This document shows positions 9,255 through 18,784 of a DNA stretch of 64,000 bases, in pieces; position 1 is the stretch's first letter, and the number at the start of each line of letters is the position of its first letter. Origin of the DNA: Symmachiella macrocystis (GTDB taxonomy: Bacteria > Planctomycetota > Planctomycetia > Planctomycetales > Planctomycetaceae); contig NZ_SJPP01000001.1 of NCBI RefSeq assembly GCF_007860075.1, positions 434,001 to 498,000 of the forward strand, written 5' to 3'. The position numbers were made by a program, and so were the translations under genes. Under the pieces are notes generated by a model. That model made no database searches. It was not told the DNA's origin and saw only the letters and a program-made list of their open reading frames with translations.

Positions 9255-10547
9255 ATGCGTTGTGACTATGCTTGTGGAACGGCGGATCATGGAATTGCGC
9301 GTCGTCAATTTCTCGGCGGCTTGGCAGCCGGGAGTGCGGCGGGCATCGTCGGTGGTCTCGGGACCTTGGCCCAACCAGCCGCCGCCAAGGAGTTGGCAAC
9401 GTCGCAAAAACGCGTGTTGTTGTTCTTTATGTCGGGAGGTTTGAGCCAATTAGAAAGCTGGGATCCCAAGCCCAAGACCGACACCGGCGGACCGTTTCGC
9501 GCCATCCCCACCAGCGTGCCAGGGACGCATATCTCTGAACTGCTACCGCTCACTGCACAACAGATGCATCATTTGGCGATCGTGCGGAGCGTGAACACCA
9601 AAGAGAACGAGCACGGCAAAGGCAGGTTTATGATGGAGTGCGGACGCCGGCAAATGGCCGGGGCGAAATATCCGCATATCGGAGCTGTGGCCGCCAAGGC
9701 CTTGTCCCCCGCAAACGCCACATTGCCGGGACACATCCACATCACGCCCGGTGGCAGCGGCGGTCGCAGCGACAACGCCGCCTACTTAGGCCCCAAATAT
9801 GCCAGCATTATTCTGGGGAATGGCAAGCCGCCGCAAAATTCAGCACGTGCAGCGGAACTGACCGTTGATGCGGATAGCCGCCGCAACGCATTTCGCCGCC
9901 AACTGAACAACCGCTTTACGGCTCGTCGAAAGACCGCCGAGACCGATGTCTATACCTACAACTACGAACAGGCGCAACAGTTGATGCGGCAAGGAGAGGT
10001 GTTCGACGTCTCGAAAGAACCGGCCGCTGATCACGAACGATATGGAACACACGCATTCGGCAAACATTGCTTGCTGGCACGGAGGCTGCTGGAAAGCGGT
10101 ATCACCTTCGTACAGGTCTCGCACTCCAATTACGACACGCACAACGAAAATTTCAATTTCCACCTCGAACAAGTGGGCGAATTCGACCGGTCGTTTTCTG
10201 CCATTGTCAACGACTTAGCCGTGCGGGGCATGTTGGAGAGCACGCTGATCGTCGTCATGTCCGAATTCGGCCGCACACCACGAATCAACTCCCGTTACGG
10301 CCGCGACCACTGGGGGACCGCTTGGTCGGTGGTTTTGGGTGGCGGCCGCATCCATCCCGGCGCCGTCTATGGTGCGACCAACAAGAACGGTACCGCCGTC
10401 TCTGACAAAGAAGTCGACCACGGGCAATTGTTCCATACCTACCTGCAGGCTGTGGGATTGGATTCCACGCAAAGCTTCCATGTCGGAGGTCGTGAATTGC
10501 CCATGGCCGATCCCGCGGCTTCGGCAATCGACGAATTGTTAGTCTAG
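9255..10547 (+). CDS. DUF1501 family protein, Tat-exported
   Basis: A 430-residue protein of the DUF1501 family (alkaline-phosphatase/sulfatase-like fold, function unproven). The start codon is supported by GGAGA nine bases upstream. The N-terminus carries a twin-arginine signal (ARRQFLGG followed by a hydrophobic run ending QPAAA), so it is probably exported folded. Family signatures are FFMSGGLSQLESWDPKP near residue 56 and MSEFGRTPRIN with GRDHWG near 335-355. It lies 100 bases downstream of the DUF1549/DUF1553 gene, its classic genomic partner in planctomycetes, and 38 bases upstream of a WD40 gene. Confidence 0.92.
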   Translation: MRCDYACGTADHGIARRQFLGGLAAGSAAGIVGGLGTLAQPAAAKELATSQKRVLLFFMSGGLSQLESWDPKPKTDTGGPFRAIPTSVPGTHISELLPLTAQQMHHLAIVRSVNTKENEHGKGRFMMECGRRQMAGAKYPHIGAVAAKALSPANATLPGHIHITPGGSGGRSDNAAYLGPKYASIILGNGKPPQNSARAAELTVDADSRRNAFRRQLNNRFTARRKTAETDVYTYNYEQAQQLMRQGEVFDVSKEPAADHERYGTHAFGKHCLLARRLLESGITFVQVSHSNYDTHNENFNFHLEQVGEFDRSFSAIVNDLAVRGMLESTLIVVMSEFGRTPRINSRYGRDHWGTAWSVVLGGGRIHPGAVYGATNKNGTAVSDKEVDHGQLFHTYLQAVGLDSTQSFHVGGRELPMADPAASAIDELLV

Positions 10548-10585
10548 AATCCGCAAACTGAAATCCCATTAGCAAAGTTCCTCAC

Positions 10586-11575
10586 ATGGCAGCTGACCCG
10601 AAACAAACACACGTCGCCACGCAGTGGAAACACGACAGCCGCTTCATTTGCTGTCGATTCGATCCGCAGGGCCGCTACGTATTTGCCGGGGCTGAGGATT
10701 ATGCGATTCATCGTTTCGAGGTCGACACCGGCACCAAGGTGACTTTGCCCGAGCATGACTGCTGGGTCCGTGCCTTTGCGTTCACACCCGATGGCGCAAC
10801 GATGGTTTCCGGCGGCAGTGATGGGCAACTGGTTTGGTGGCCGGTTGCCGATGCGCAGCCCAAGCCACAACGCATGGTGGCCGCACACGATGGTTGGATT
10901 CGCGCTCTCGCGGTCAGTCCGGATGGTAAAATCCTCGCCAGCGGCGGCAATGACAACCGCTTAAAGCTGTGGAATATCGCCGATGGCACGCTGATTCACG
11001 AATCTCCGTCGCACGACAGCAACGTCTACAGCACGTTTTTTCATCCGGGCGGCGAGTTTATCCTGTCCGGTACATTGCTTGGTACAGTGAAACAATGGAA
11101 GGTTGCTACAGGCAAGTTGGTGCGGGAATTCGATGCCAAAACATTACACACCTACAACGGCGGACAAGCGGTTGATTACGGCGGAATCCGCAGCATGGCG
11201 CTCAGCCCCGACGGCCAGCACTTCGCCTGCGGCGGCCTGCATAAGGCGAGTAACCCGCTAGGTGCGGTGAACGAGCCGCTTGTAGAATTGTTTGAATGGG
11301 AATCACAAAAGAAGAAGGTCTCGCACTTTTCCGATGGGAAAAAGGGCATCATCTGGCGGGTGGTCTATCATCCCGACGCATTTTTGATCGGGGGTTGCGG
11401 CGGCAGCGGCGGCGGCTTGCTGTTCTTTTGGAAACCAGATCAGGACAAACCGTTTCATACCGTTAAGCTTCCCGACACGGTCCGCGATATGGACTTGCAT
11501 CCCGATGGTCTGCGAATTGCCACAGCGCATTACGACCACCACATCCGCATCAGCAGCATGACGCCCAAGGCTTAA
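10586..11575 (+). CDS. WD40-repeat protein
   Basis: A 329-residue beta-propeller protein without a signal peptide. Repeats are visible as segments ending in GH/HD-type turns, such as AVSPDGKILASGGNDNRLKL, FTPDGATMVSGGSDGQLVWW and a degenerate last blade ending in HYDHHIRISSM. About six to seven blades fit the length. It is third in the operon after the DUF1549/DUF1553 and DUF1501 genes; WD40 proteins are common neighbours of these families and may scaffold them, but that is inference. The lack of an export signal while its neighbours have one is notable. Confidence 0.88.
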   Translation: MAADPKQTHVATQWKHDSRFICCRFDPQGRYVFAGAEDYAIHRFEVDTGTKVTLPEHDCWVRAFAFTPDGATMVSGGSDGQLVWWPVADAQPKPQRMVAAHDGWIRALAVSPDGKILASGGNDNRLKLWNIADGTLIHESPSHDSNVYSTFFHPGGEFILSGTLLGTVKQWKVATGKLVREFDAKTLHTYNGGQAVDYGGIRSMALSPDGQHFACGGLHKASNPLGAVNEPLVELFEWESQKKKVSHFSDGKKGIIWRVVYHPDAFLIGGCGGSGGGLLFFWKPDQDKPFHTVKLPDTVRDMDLHPDGLRIATAHYDHHIRISSMTPKA

Positions 11576-11664
11576 TCGGCCATTCGCGGTTCGTCGCCAC
11601 GTGCGTTATACTGAGAAACTCGCCATCAACAATCTCTTGATGTCTTGCCCCAGGAATCTTCATC

Positions 11665-12615
11665 ATGCTCAACCGCCGCCAATTCTCGTCATCGATTGCC
11701 ACCGGAGCCGCTTCGCTGGCTGGGATGCTCACGATGCCGGGACTATTTGCCGCCGAACCTGCTCCCAAGCGGGCTACGAAATATATCGATGTACATACAC
11801 ACATCGGCAGCTATACCGATCCGACAAAAAAATTGACTGTCGACGGACTGCTGACCTGGATGGACGAAAATGATATCGAAAAAGCGGTTGTACTACCGCT
11901 GACTTCTCCCGAATCGACCACGTTCCTGCAATTGACCGACACCGCCCTCGCAGCGGGTAAAGCGCATCCCGATCGCTTGATTCCCTTTTGTTCCATCGAC
12001 CCGCGGCAAATGGTCGGCGGCGGCGTAAAGGGGTTGGTGAAGATCATACAGGCCTGGGTAGACCAAGGGGCCAAGGGGTTTGGCGAACATAAGGTCGGAC
12101 TCAACTTCGATGATCCGCTGATGATGCGCGTCTACGAAGCCTGTCAGGAAGTGGGCATTCCGCTGCTGTTTCATATCGACAACATTCGCGGCAAAGACGT
12201 GCCCGGATTGACGCGGTTGGAAAATGCGGTCAGCACGTTTCCGGAATTGAACTTCATCGGACATGGACCGGGTTGGTGGGCGTCGATCTCCGGCGGTTTG
12301 GATCAAAAACAACTCGGCGGCTACCCCAAAGACAAAGTACAACCCGGAGGCGCCATCGACCGTTTGATGGAAAACTATCCCAACATTTATGGGGACCTCT
12401 CCGCCGGATCGGGAAACAATTCCATCGCCCGCGACCTGGAATTCGGCCGCGAATTTCTCATTCGTCGGCAGGACCGGATTATGTTTGGGACCGACTATCT
12501 CGCCCCCGGACAAGCCGTTCCGCAATTTGATTTGTTCACCGAATTAAAACTTCCCGCGGACGTTGAGCAGAAGATCTTCAAAGGCAATGCGACCCGCGTC
12601 CTCAAACTGAGTTAG
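11665..12615 (+). CDS. Amidohydrolase 2 family metal-dependent hydrolase, Tat signal
   Basis: A 316-residue TIM-barrel hydrolase of the amidohydrolase-2 (PF04909-type) family. The N-terminus NRRQFSSS plus a hydrophobic stretch ending GLFAAEP is a twin-arginine signal, so it probably acts outside the cytoplasm. Metal-binding residues are visible as DVHTHIG (H-x-H), FHIDN, GHGPGWW and FGTDYLAPG near the C-terminus. An AGGAA ribosome site precedes the ATG. The next gene starts four bases after its stop, so the two are cotranscribed. Substrate is unknown; decarboxylases and lactonases also belong here. Confidence 0.88.
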   Translation: MLNRRQFSSSIATGAASLAGMLTMPGLFAAEPAPKRATKYIDVHTHIGSYTDPTKKLTVDGLLTWMDENDIEKAVVLPLTSPESTTFLQLTDTALAAGKAHPDRLIPFCSIDPRQMVGGGVKGLVKIIQAWVDQGAKGFGEHKVGLNFDDPLMMRVYEACQEVGIPLLFHIDNIRGKDVPGLTRLENAVSTFPELNFIGHGPGWWASISGGLDQKQLGGYPKDKVQPGGAIDRLMENYPNIYGDLSAGSGNNSIARDLEFGREFLIRRQDRIMFGTDYLAPGQAVPQFDLFTELKLPADVEQKIFKGNATRVLKLS

Positions 12616-12619
12616 CCGC

Positions 12620-13774
12620 ATGCCAACCAATCCACCTTATGGACTGCTATTGATCGCCGGGAACCTGACGCATCAGGAAAACTATGCGCGGGCGCTGGCG
12701 GCTGATCCCCGTTGCCATCTGATTGGTTTGACGGATGAAGCAGACATTCCGCCGCGGCGAGCGGAACTGAACCGCATGCTGGCCGATGAATTGGGAATCC
12801 CCCTGCTGCCCGATTTGGCTGCGGCGCTAGCGCGTGATGATGTGCAGATTGTCAGCATCTGCGCCGAACCGGAACGTCGTGGACGCATTGCCGCACAGTG
12901 CGCGCGGGCGGGAAAACATCTTTACATCGACAAGCCGCTCGGCACGACCATTGAAGACGCGCGCCACGTCGTCGCTGCCGTCAGCGAGGCGGGTGTGACC
13001 AATCATCTGTTCAGTTTGGTGCACACCCCCACGGCGTACCACGCGCAGCAGATCGTCGAATCGGGGCGACTGGGGGATTTGTCAGCGATCCACTATGAGC
13101 TGATGTTCGCCAAGGGGATAGCCGGAACGGCCGACCTGACCCGTCCGCGCCAGGAACAAGCGGCCGCCGAGCGGTTTACGTTCGTCGACTCTAAACGGGA
13201 ATTGTTTTGCGTTGGCTGGTATCCGCTGATATTTTTCCCATGGCTCACCGGACGGCGCGTGACGAGCGTCTATGCGACGACGAGTAACTATTTTTTTGCC
13301 GAACACCAAATCAACAACGTCGAGGATTTTTCCTGCCTGTTGTTGGAGATGGAAGGGGGACTCACAGCAACCGTCACCTGCGGTCGCACGGGTTGGTCGA
13401 GTCATCCCTCGCACGGATTTCACAAAATCCACCTCGTCGGTGAAACGGACTCGGTGGATTTGGATGCGTATGAGCCGCGTTTAGAAATCCACAACGACGG
13501 TCCCGCTTGGCGGCAACCGGCGATTGGACATCCCGAAGATCCGATGGGGTTTTGGTCGAGCACGCAAACCGCCGGCGGAGTGCAAGCCAAAACGGATTGG
13601 CTGCCCATACAACCGGCGGTCGCGGACGATGCGGTCAGTTTTCTGGATTGCCTGGAGCAAGGCCGCCCGAGCGACGTTCCCGTAGCTCTGGGCGCGCACG
13701 CGCTCGAAGTCATTCTGGCCGGTTATCAATCGGCAGCTGAGGGACAACCCGTCACGATTCCCCATGAAAGTTGA
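12620..13774 (+). CDS. Gfo/Idh/MocA family oxidoreductase with atypical nucleotide loop
   Basis: A 384-residue protein with the two-domain layout of Gfo/Idh/MocA dehydrogenases, which act on sugars and inositols with NAD(P). The conserved KxPL motif is present as LYIDKPLGTT near residue 110, and VSICAEPERR represents the usual V-x-x-x-x-P region. The first strand reads LLLIAGNLTHQENYA where a GxGxxG loop is expected, so cofactor binding may be altered or the protein may be catalytically divergent. Downstream the P460 gene starts by overlapping its stop (TTGA). The gene lies four bases after the amidohydrolase, hinting at a shared small-molecule substrate. Confidence 0.82.
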   Translation: MPTNPPYGLLLIAGNLTHQENYARALAADPRCHLIGLTDEADIPPRRAELNRMLADELGIPLLPDLAAALARDDVQIVSICAEPERRGRIAAQCARAGKHLYIDKPLGTTIEDARHVVAAVSEAGVTNHLFSLVHTPTAYHAQQIVESGRLGDLSAIHYELMFAKGIAGTADLTRPRQEQAAAERFTFVDSKRELFCVGWYPLIFFPWLTGRRVTSVYATTSNYFFAEHQINNVEDFSCLLLEMEGGLTATVTCGRTGWSSHPSHGFHKIHLVGETDSVDLDAYEPRLEIHNDGPAWRQPAIGHPEDPMGFWSSTQTAGGVQAKTDWLPIQPAVADDAVSFLDCLEQGRPSDVPVALGAHALEVILAGYQSAAEGQPVTIPHES

Positions 13775-14400
13775 GCGATTTACAGATGATCCAACGACGA
13801 CTCACAATCAGCGCGGTTACATTTGCCATTTGTTTGGGAATTTGGACGCATCACGGGCAAAGTGACGAGCAACCCGATAAAAAAACGGCGGCGCCAAAAT
13901 ACATCCCGCAATACACAGACGACGGTGAATTGAAGTTGCCGAGCGAATTTCGCGAATGGATTTTTGTCGGCGCCGCATTGGGGTTGAGTTACTCGGAGCA
14001 TGGTCCGTACGAAGACGAAGAGAAATTCACCAACGTCTACATCACGCCGCCCGCCTATGCACAATTCCAACGCATCGGCAGCTTCCCCGAAAAAACGATG
14101 CTAGCAATGGCCGTCTACCGGCAAGGCAAGAAAAAGCCGCTGGGAAAATTAAAACTACAGGGAGCCTTCGAAGGGGAATTCTTGGCGGTGGAATTGGCCG
14201 TCAAAGATCGTGCGAATTCCGAGGACGGTTGGACCTACTTCGACTTCTCACCGAAAGAAGGCCAATACGCACTACGAAAGAGCGCGAAAGCCTTCGCAAC
14301 CAACAAATGCTACGACTGCCACGCCGAACACGGTGCGGTCGACAACGTCTTTGTGCAGTATTACCCCTCGTTACGTCGCTTGCAGAAGTCGACGAAATAG
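13771..14400 (+). CDS. Cytochrome P460 family protein
   Basis: Up to 209 residues. Two starts are possible: a TTG at 13771 that overlaps the previous stop as TTGA, or the ATG at 13786 (MIQRRLTISAV). The second gives a cleaner signal peptide (RRLTISAVTFAICLGIWTHH). The C-terminal half holds the c-type haem motif CYDCH within TNKCYDCHAEHGAVDN, and the region YTDDGELKLPSEFREWIFVG matches the N-terminus of P460-type proteins. P460 cytochromes bind a haem cross-linked to lysine and are periplasmic. It is last in the operon and converges on a DUF1559 gene 32 bases away. Confidence 0.85.
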   Translation: MSDLQMIQRRLTISAVTFAICLGIWTHHGQSDEQPDKKTAAPKYIPQYTDDGELKLPSEFREWIFVGAALGLSYSEHGPYEDEEKFTNVYITPPAYAQFQRIGSFPEKTMLAMAVYRQGKKKPLGKLKLQGAFEGEFLAVELAVKDRANSEDGWTYFDFSPKEGQYALRKSAKAFATNKCYDCHAEHGAVDNVFVQYYPSLRRLQKSTK

Positions 14401-14432
14401 CGGGGTCCGAAGTCTATGCACAACCGTCTCGA

Positions 14433-15449
14433 CTAAAACTCGCCGAGAATTTCGCTGCCGGCTCGCGTGCTGAGCCCCCTCCAGATGGAGCGGTCGATAT
14501 TCTCCGAAATCGAACGCGTTGAACCATCGGCCAAGACAACATTCACCATTCCGGTATGGTGGCTCCGCGATGTGACGATGGCGTAGCTGGGATTTCCAGC
14601 AACGCCGTCTTTCCCTTCTTGCCACGAGTTGTAGTCGCAGTCAAAGGTCTCCGTGCCATCGGTACAATTGACGACGGTGTTGGGCGTCATGGCCGTCGTG
14701 AAACCATGGTGATGCACGCGTCCGTCGGGCCATTCGGTATGGCCGGTATTTTTGAATTGGACGCCGCTGGCAATCGCCGCTTCGGCATCGGTGACGTTGT
14801 CGGGAATTGTCGTGACCGGCGGGCCTCCGTTGCGACGATAGGGTTGCCAGACTTTCACCTCAGCGGTCAAGAGCGTGTTGCTGGTTCCATCAGTGAATGA
14901 GGAAAACCGCAACCGGGCATTGGGATGGAACGCGCCGTCGCCGCCACGACCGGTCACCGGATCAAACACAAACCATGTCCCAAAGTTAAACGCATAGGAG
15001 GTCGGATACAAAGTCACTTTTCCACTGCCGGGATCGCGGGCGGTATCTCCTTGGGGATCACTCGGACAAACGTACGTCGGAATCTTTAAGCCATCGATGG
15101 CGGCTTGAAAGTCCCAGGCTTCGGTCAAATCGACGGCGTTATACAGATTGCCTTGATCCAAAAAGGGCAGAATCCGTCCATGCACGCCCCATGAACCGTT
15201 ATTCCCCGTTGCGGTGATATCGGGATTGATGCAGGCACTGGGGGGCAGGACGGTGGCGACGTCCATATAATTGTGGATCGCCAGCCCGATCTGCTTGAGG
15301 TTATTTTTACACTGCGTACGCCGCGCTGCTTCGCGCGCCTGCTGGACTGCCGGCAACAATAAGGCGATGAGAATGGCGATGATTGCAATCACCACTAGCA
15401 ACTCAATGAGTGTAAAGCCGTGCTGACGGCGTTGTACGGTTTTTTGCAT
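14433..15449 (-). CDS. DUF1559 domain protein, prepilin-like N-terminus (copy 1)
   Basis: A 338-residue protein from the ATG at 15449. The N-terminus has the type IV prepilin/pseudopilin site [19 protein letters not shown] followed by [12 protein letters not shown], so a prepilin peptidase should cut after the glycine. The rest is a DUF1559 (SBP_bac_10-like) domain, with the H[21 protein letters not shown] segment near its end, as in many planctomycete paralogs. The frame is open up to 15503 but those residues do not match the family. Two more copies lie at 41977 and 57018. Location is the cell envelope; function unknown. Confidence 0.92.
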   Translation of the reverse strand: MQKTVQRRQHGFTLIELLVVIAIIAILIALLLPAVQQAREAARRTQCKNNLKQIGLAIHNYMDVATVLPPSACINPDITATGNNGSWGVHGRILPFLDQGNLYNAVDLTEAWDFQAAIDGLKIPTYVCPSDPQGDTARDPGSGKVTLYPTSYAFNFGTWFVFDPVTGRGGDGAFHPNARLRFSSFTDGTSNTLLTAEVKVWQPYRRNGGPPVTTIPDNVTDAEAAIASGVQFKNTGHTEWPDGRVHHHGFTTAMTPNTVVNCTDGTETFDCDYNSWQEGKDGVAGNPSYAIVTSRSHHTGMVNVVLADGSTRSISENIDRSIWRGLSTRAGSEILGEF

Positions 15450-15847
15450 CGTGAGCGACTTTCTTCGTGTGTTCTGGTTGTCGAGCTCTAAAGGTGATTC
15501 CATCTAGTCAACAAGACTCCGCGAGCACTGGAGAGTCGAGTCGTGTTTCTCGGCCCGCGCAGACAATCACGTCACGCGTGCTAGTTCACGAGAAGACGCA
15601 ATTTTCATGCCGTGCCAATGTCAGACCGCGAGCGGCGAGAAAACCTGAATATCCCCGGTGTTGCCCCTGTATGACTTGGCAATACACTCGACACGGCTGA
15701 ACATTTTTTCGACACCGGCGGACATTATTGCGACAGCGCCATTTCGCCTTCTGGTCCCCAAGCCGGTGTGCATCTTCTGCAGGTTGAGTGTATGATGGTA
15801 AGGACATCAATGAAACTGCTCGAGTGACGTGTATAGGAGGGCAACGC
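15450..15847. other. Divergent spacer between DUF1559 gene and histidine kinase
   Basis: About 400 bases that must hold promoters for both directions. TATGAT at 15789-15794 is a possible -10 for the kinase operon, without a convincing -35. A TTGGCACG string occurs on the reverse strand near 15606 but has no GC at the -12 distance, so it is not a sigma-54 promoter. No gene seen. Confidence 0.4.
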
Positions 15848-17296
15848 ATGCGTTGGCCCATTCGCAACCAGATTTTGGTCCCCTACGCAGCGACCCTGGT
15901 TGTTGCCGTAACCACGACCGCGCTGGCGACCGCCTACCTCGATGCCCGCCGCAGCCGCGCGGAATCCCTACGGGGAATTCGCAATGTGGTGGAAACACTC
16001 GGCCAGTCAACATTCCCCTATACAAAAAGTGTCGTGGATAAAATGCGCGGATTGTCAGGGTCTCATTTCCTGGCAATTGATCCGCAAGATCGTATTTTAG
16101 CGACCACGCTCACCCACCCCGTAGATCCCGCTGCCATCCGCAGTCGCACCCCGGAATCGGCCACCATTGAGACGTTAACCGATTTCCCCTCTGTCGATAT
16201 TGGCGGCAGTCGGTATTTCGTCGCGCACATCGAACCGGCGCGGATGGGTAATGCTTCTTCGTTGTACGTCCTCTATCCCGAGGCGGACTGGCTGCAAATT
16301 CAACGCGATGCCATCTGGGCTCCCCTGTTGGTCTGCGGAGTGACCATTCTGCTCATGAGCCTCATCTCGATGACGTTATCACGTCGCTTGGATCGTCGGA
16401 TTCAGGCGGTACGCGGACTGTTTGCCAAGCTGGCTGACGGACATTTTGATCACGCGAAAGTCGGCAAGCTCGACGATGAAATCCGGGATCTTCTGTTGTC
16501 GGCCAATAGTCTTTCGGACCAACTCTCGACGCTGCGCGATCAATTTTCGCGCACTGAGCGTCTGCGGTTGTTGGCGCAATTGGCCGGCGGCTTAGCGCAC
16601 CAATTGCGCAACGCCGTTACGGGTGCGCGTATGGCGATCCAATTGCATCAACGCCGCTTTCCCAATGAAGGCGACGACGAAAGCCTCAACGTGGCGTTGC
16701 AGCAATTGACGCTGACAGAAGAACAGTTGAGAGGCCTGCTGGCGCTGGGCAAGGATCGTGTTGAAAAACTCCCCCCCGTCGAAGTTGCTCCGCTGCTCGA
16801 TGAAGTCAGCGCACTGATTGATCCGGTCTGCCGACACACACAAATCGACTTTCAGCGCACGGATAACTTGGAGGACAACAGCCTTAGTGTTCCGTCGGGA
16901 GCAGACATTAAGGCGGCCATCTTAAACATGCTGCTAAACGGCATAGAAGCCGCGGGAGTCGGCGGATCGCTGCGGTTATCGGCACGTTGCCGCGCTGGCT
17001 TACTAGAGATCTCGGTGACCGACAGCGGCCCGGGTCCGCCGGATGCCATGCAGGATCGTATCTTAGACCCGTTTGTTAGCAGCAAACCTGAAGGAGTCGG
17101 ACTGGGGTTGTCCCTCGCCGAGATGGCTGCGACCGCCAATGGCGGGACGCTCTCTTGGCGGCGCGATGAGAACCGCACGGTATTCACGTTCTGCTTGCCG
17201 GTCCTGGCCGACGACGACACCCCCTCCCACGAATCAGCCGCATCACCCCGTTTGAATACGCCGACACCATTGCGGCTAGGAGTGAGCTCCCAATGA
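15848..17296 (+). CDS. Sensor histidine kinase (NtrB-like class, membrane-bound)
   Basis: 482 residues from the ATG at 15848, chosen because AGGAGGG lies at 15835-15841. Two membrane helices (about residues 10-32 and 158-178) enclose an extracytoplasmic sensor region of about 125 residues; a HAMP-like linker follows. The phosphoacceptor is His251 in AGGLAHQLRNAVTG. ATPase boxes are seen as AILNMLLNGIEA (N box), VTDSGPGPP (G1) and GVGLGLSLAEMAA (G2). The stop overlaps the start of the response regulator as ATGA, so the two form a cognate pair. The kinase should phosphorylate Asp52 of that regulator. The signal sensed is unknown. Confidence 0.93.
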   Translation: MRWPIRNQILVPYAATLVVAVTTTALATAYLDARRSRAESLRGIRNVVETLGQSTFPYTKSVVDKMRGLSGSHFLAIDPQDRILATTLTHPVDPAAIRSRTPESATIETLTDFPSVDIGGSRYFVAHIEPARMGNASSLYVLYPEADWLQIQRDAIWAPLLVCGVTILLMSLISMTLSRRLDRRIQAVRGLFAKLADGHFDHAKVGKLDDEIRDLLLSANSLSDQLSTLRDQFSRTERLRLLAQLAGGLAHQLRNAVTGARMAIQLHQRRFPNEGDDESLNVALQQLTLTEEQLRGLLALGKDRVEKLPPVEVAPLLDEVSALIDPVCRHTQIDFQRTDNLEDNSLSVPSGADIKAAILNMLLNGIEAAGVGGSLRLSARCRAGLLEISVTDSGPGPPDAMQDRILDPFVSSKPEGVGLGLSLAEMAATANGGTLSWRRDENRTVFTFCLPVLADDDTPSHESAASPRLNTPTPLRLGVSSQ

Positions 17297-18696
17297 GTCA
17301 TGTCTTGATTGTTGATGACGAGCCGAGCATTTGTTGGGGTTTCCGGGAGCTGCTCACTGATGAAGGCCATCAGGTCAGCGTGGCGCCTTCAGCCGAGGAG
17401 GCTTTGGCCCGAATTGAAGAGGATGCTCCCGATGCGGTGATGCTTGATGTTCGATTGCCCGGGATGGACGGGCTGACGGCGATCAAACATCTCCGCGATC
17501 GCCTTGGCCATGTGCCGATCATCGTGATGACCGCATTTGGAAGTCTGGACATCGCCGTACGCGCGGTCGAAGCCGGCGCATTCGACTATCTTCCTAAGCC
17601 GTTCGAACTCGAGGACGCCATTCAGGTTCTACTGCGCGCTACGGAAGGAACAGATGCCGCCTCGGTGACACAACCCGAATTGCCGACCGAGGACAATGAA
17701 GATCTGCTGATCGGCAAGTCGCCCGTCATGCAGAATATCTTCAAGCAGATTGCGCTGGTGGCGCCGCGCGACACGCCGGTACTGATCACCGGGGAAAGCG
17801 GAACCGGAAAAGACCTCGTTGCCACTGCTATCCACCGGCACAGCCGCCGTGCCAATGGGCCGTTTCTGCCGGTCTGTGTGCCCGCGCTGAGTTCCAACGT
17901 CATTGAGAGTGAACTTTTTGGACATGTCCGCGGAGCATTTACCGGCGCGGAAACGGACCGCAAAGGACTCTTAGAAATCGCCGATGCGGGGACTGTTTTC
18001 CTCGATGAAATTGGCGATATTCACCTTCCACTGCAAGTCAAACTGTTGCGGGCCATCGAACGCAGGGAAGTCACACCGGTCGGAGACGCTTCGCCGCACG
18101 CCGCGAATTTTCGCATCGTGGCCGCTACCAACCGTCCGTTGCAGAAGATGGTTTCTTCCGGAGAATTTCGCGAAGACCTGTTTTACCGCTTGAGCGTATT
18201 TCATATTGAAATCCCACCGCTTCGCCAACGGACGACCGATATTCCACTCCTTGCGGAATCGTTTCTCAGAAAGTTCAGCAACGGTTTGCAGAACCTGCGA
18301 CTGAGTGAGGAGACGATGCGGGAACTCTGTGCGCGCCCCTGGCATGGCAATGTCCGCGAATTGCGAAACGCCCTCGAGCATGCCTCGATTGTTGCTCGGA
18401 GTGAGACCATCGCTCCAGAACACTTACCGCCGCCGGCGAATCCAACACACGCTGAAACGATGTCGACTGATGATCGATTGCGTGGCCTGATGGCGGACTG
18501 GCTGACCGACCAGATGGAAAGTGAATCCGACGAGGGCGATTTATACGAACGGTTCCTCAACCTCGTCGAGCCCCCGTTGCTTGCCGAGGTGATCGCGCGC
18601 TGTTCGCAGAACCGTTCACACGCTGCACGCTGGTTAGGGATGCACCGCACGACGTTGCGGCAAAAACTCTCCCAGCATCGTATCGAAGCGCCGTAG
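17293..18696 (+). CDS. Sigma-54-dependent response regulator (NtrC family)
   Basis: 467 residues with three domains. The receiver (1-120) has the acidic pair in VDDEP and phosphoacceptor Asp52 in MLDVRLPG. The AAA+ domain has Walker A GESGTGKD near 167 and the sigma-54-contacting loop GAFTGA near 214, intact. The C-terminal Fis-type helix-turn-helix includes NRSHAARWLGMHRTTLRQKL. The intact GAFTGA loop means it can activate sigma-54 promoters; two candidate sigma-54 promoters occur elsewhere in this window (39953 and 56444), though no link to this regulator is shown. It is coupled to the upstream kinase by an ATGA overlap. Confidence 0.95.
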   Translation: MSHVLIVDDEPSICWGFRELLTDEGHQVSVAPSAEEALARIEEDAPDAVMLDVRLPGMDGLTAIKHLRDRLGHVPIIVMTAFGSLDIAVRAVEAGAFDYLPKPFELEDAIQVLLRATEGTDAASVTQPELPTEDNEDLLIGKSPVMQNIFKQIALVAPRDTPVLITGESGTGKDLVATAIHRHSRRANGPFLPVCVPALSSNVIESELFGHVRGAFTGAETDRKGLLEIADAGTVFLDEIGDIHLPLQVKLLRAIERREVTPVGDASPHAANFRIVAATNRPLQKMVSSGEFREDLFYRLSVFHIEIPPLRQRTTDIPLLAESFLRKFSNGLQNLRLSEETMRELCARPWHGNVRELRNALEHASIVARSETIAPEHLPPPANPTHAETMSTDDRLRGLMADWLTDQMESESDEGDLYERFLNLVEPPLLAEVIARCSQNRSHAARWLGMHRTTLRQKLSQHRIEAP

Positions 18697-18784
18697 GCGC
18701 ACCCCTTCAATCGTGCTCACTCTCTGGGTATGCTAATCCAGATGGATACTTTGTACTTCCCGTTGTGAGTGAAAGGGATCGACG

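Noticed and set aside
15600-15625. Third sigma-54 promoter (reverse TTGGCACG near 15606-15613)
   Set aside because: No GC at the -12 distance, and the orientation and distance fit the DUF1559 gene only poorly.
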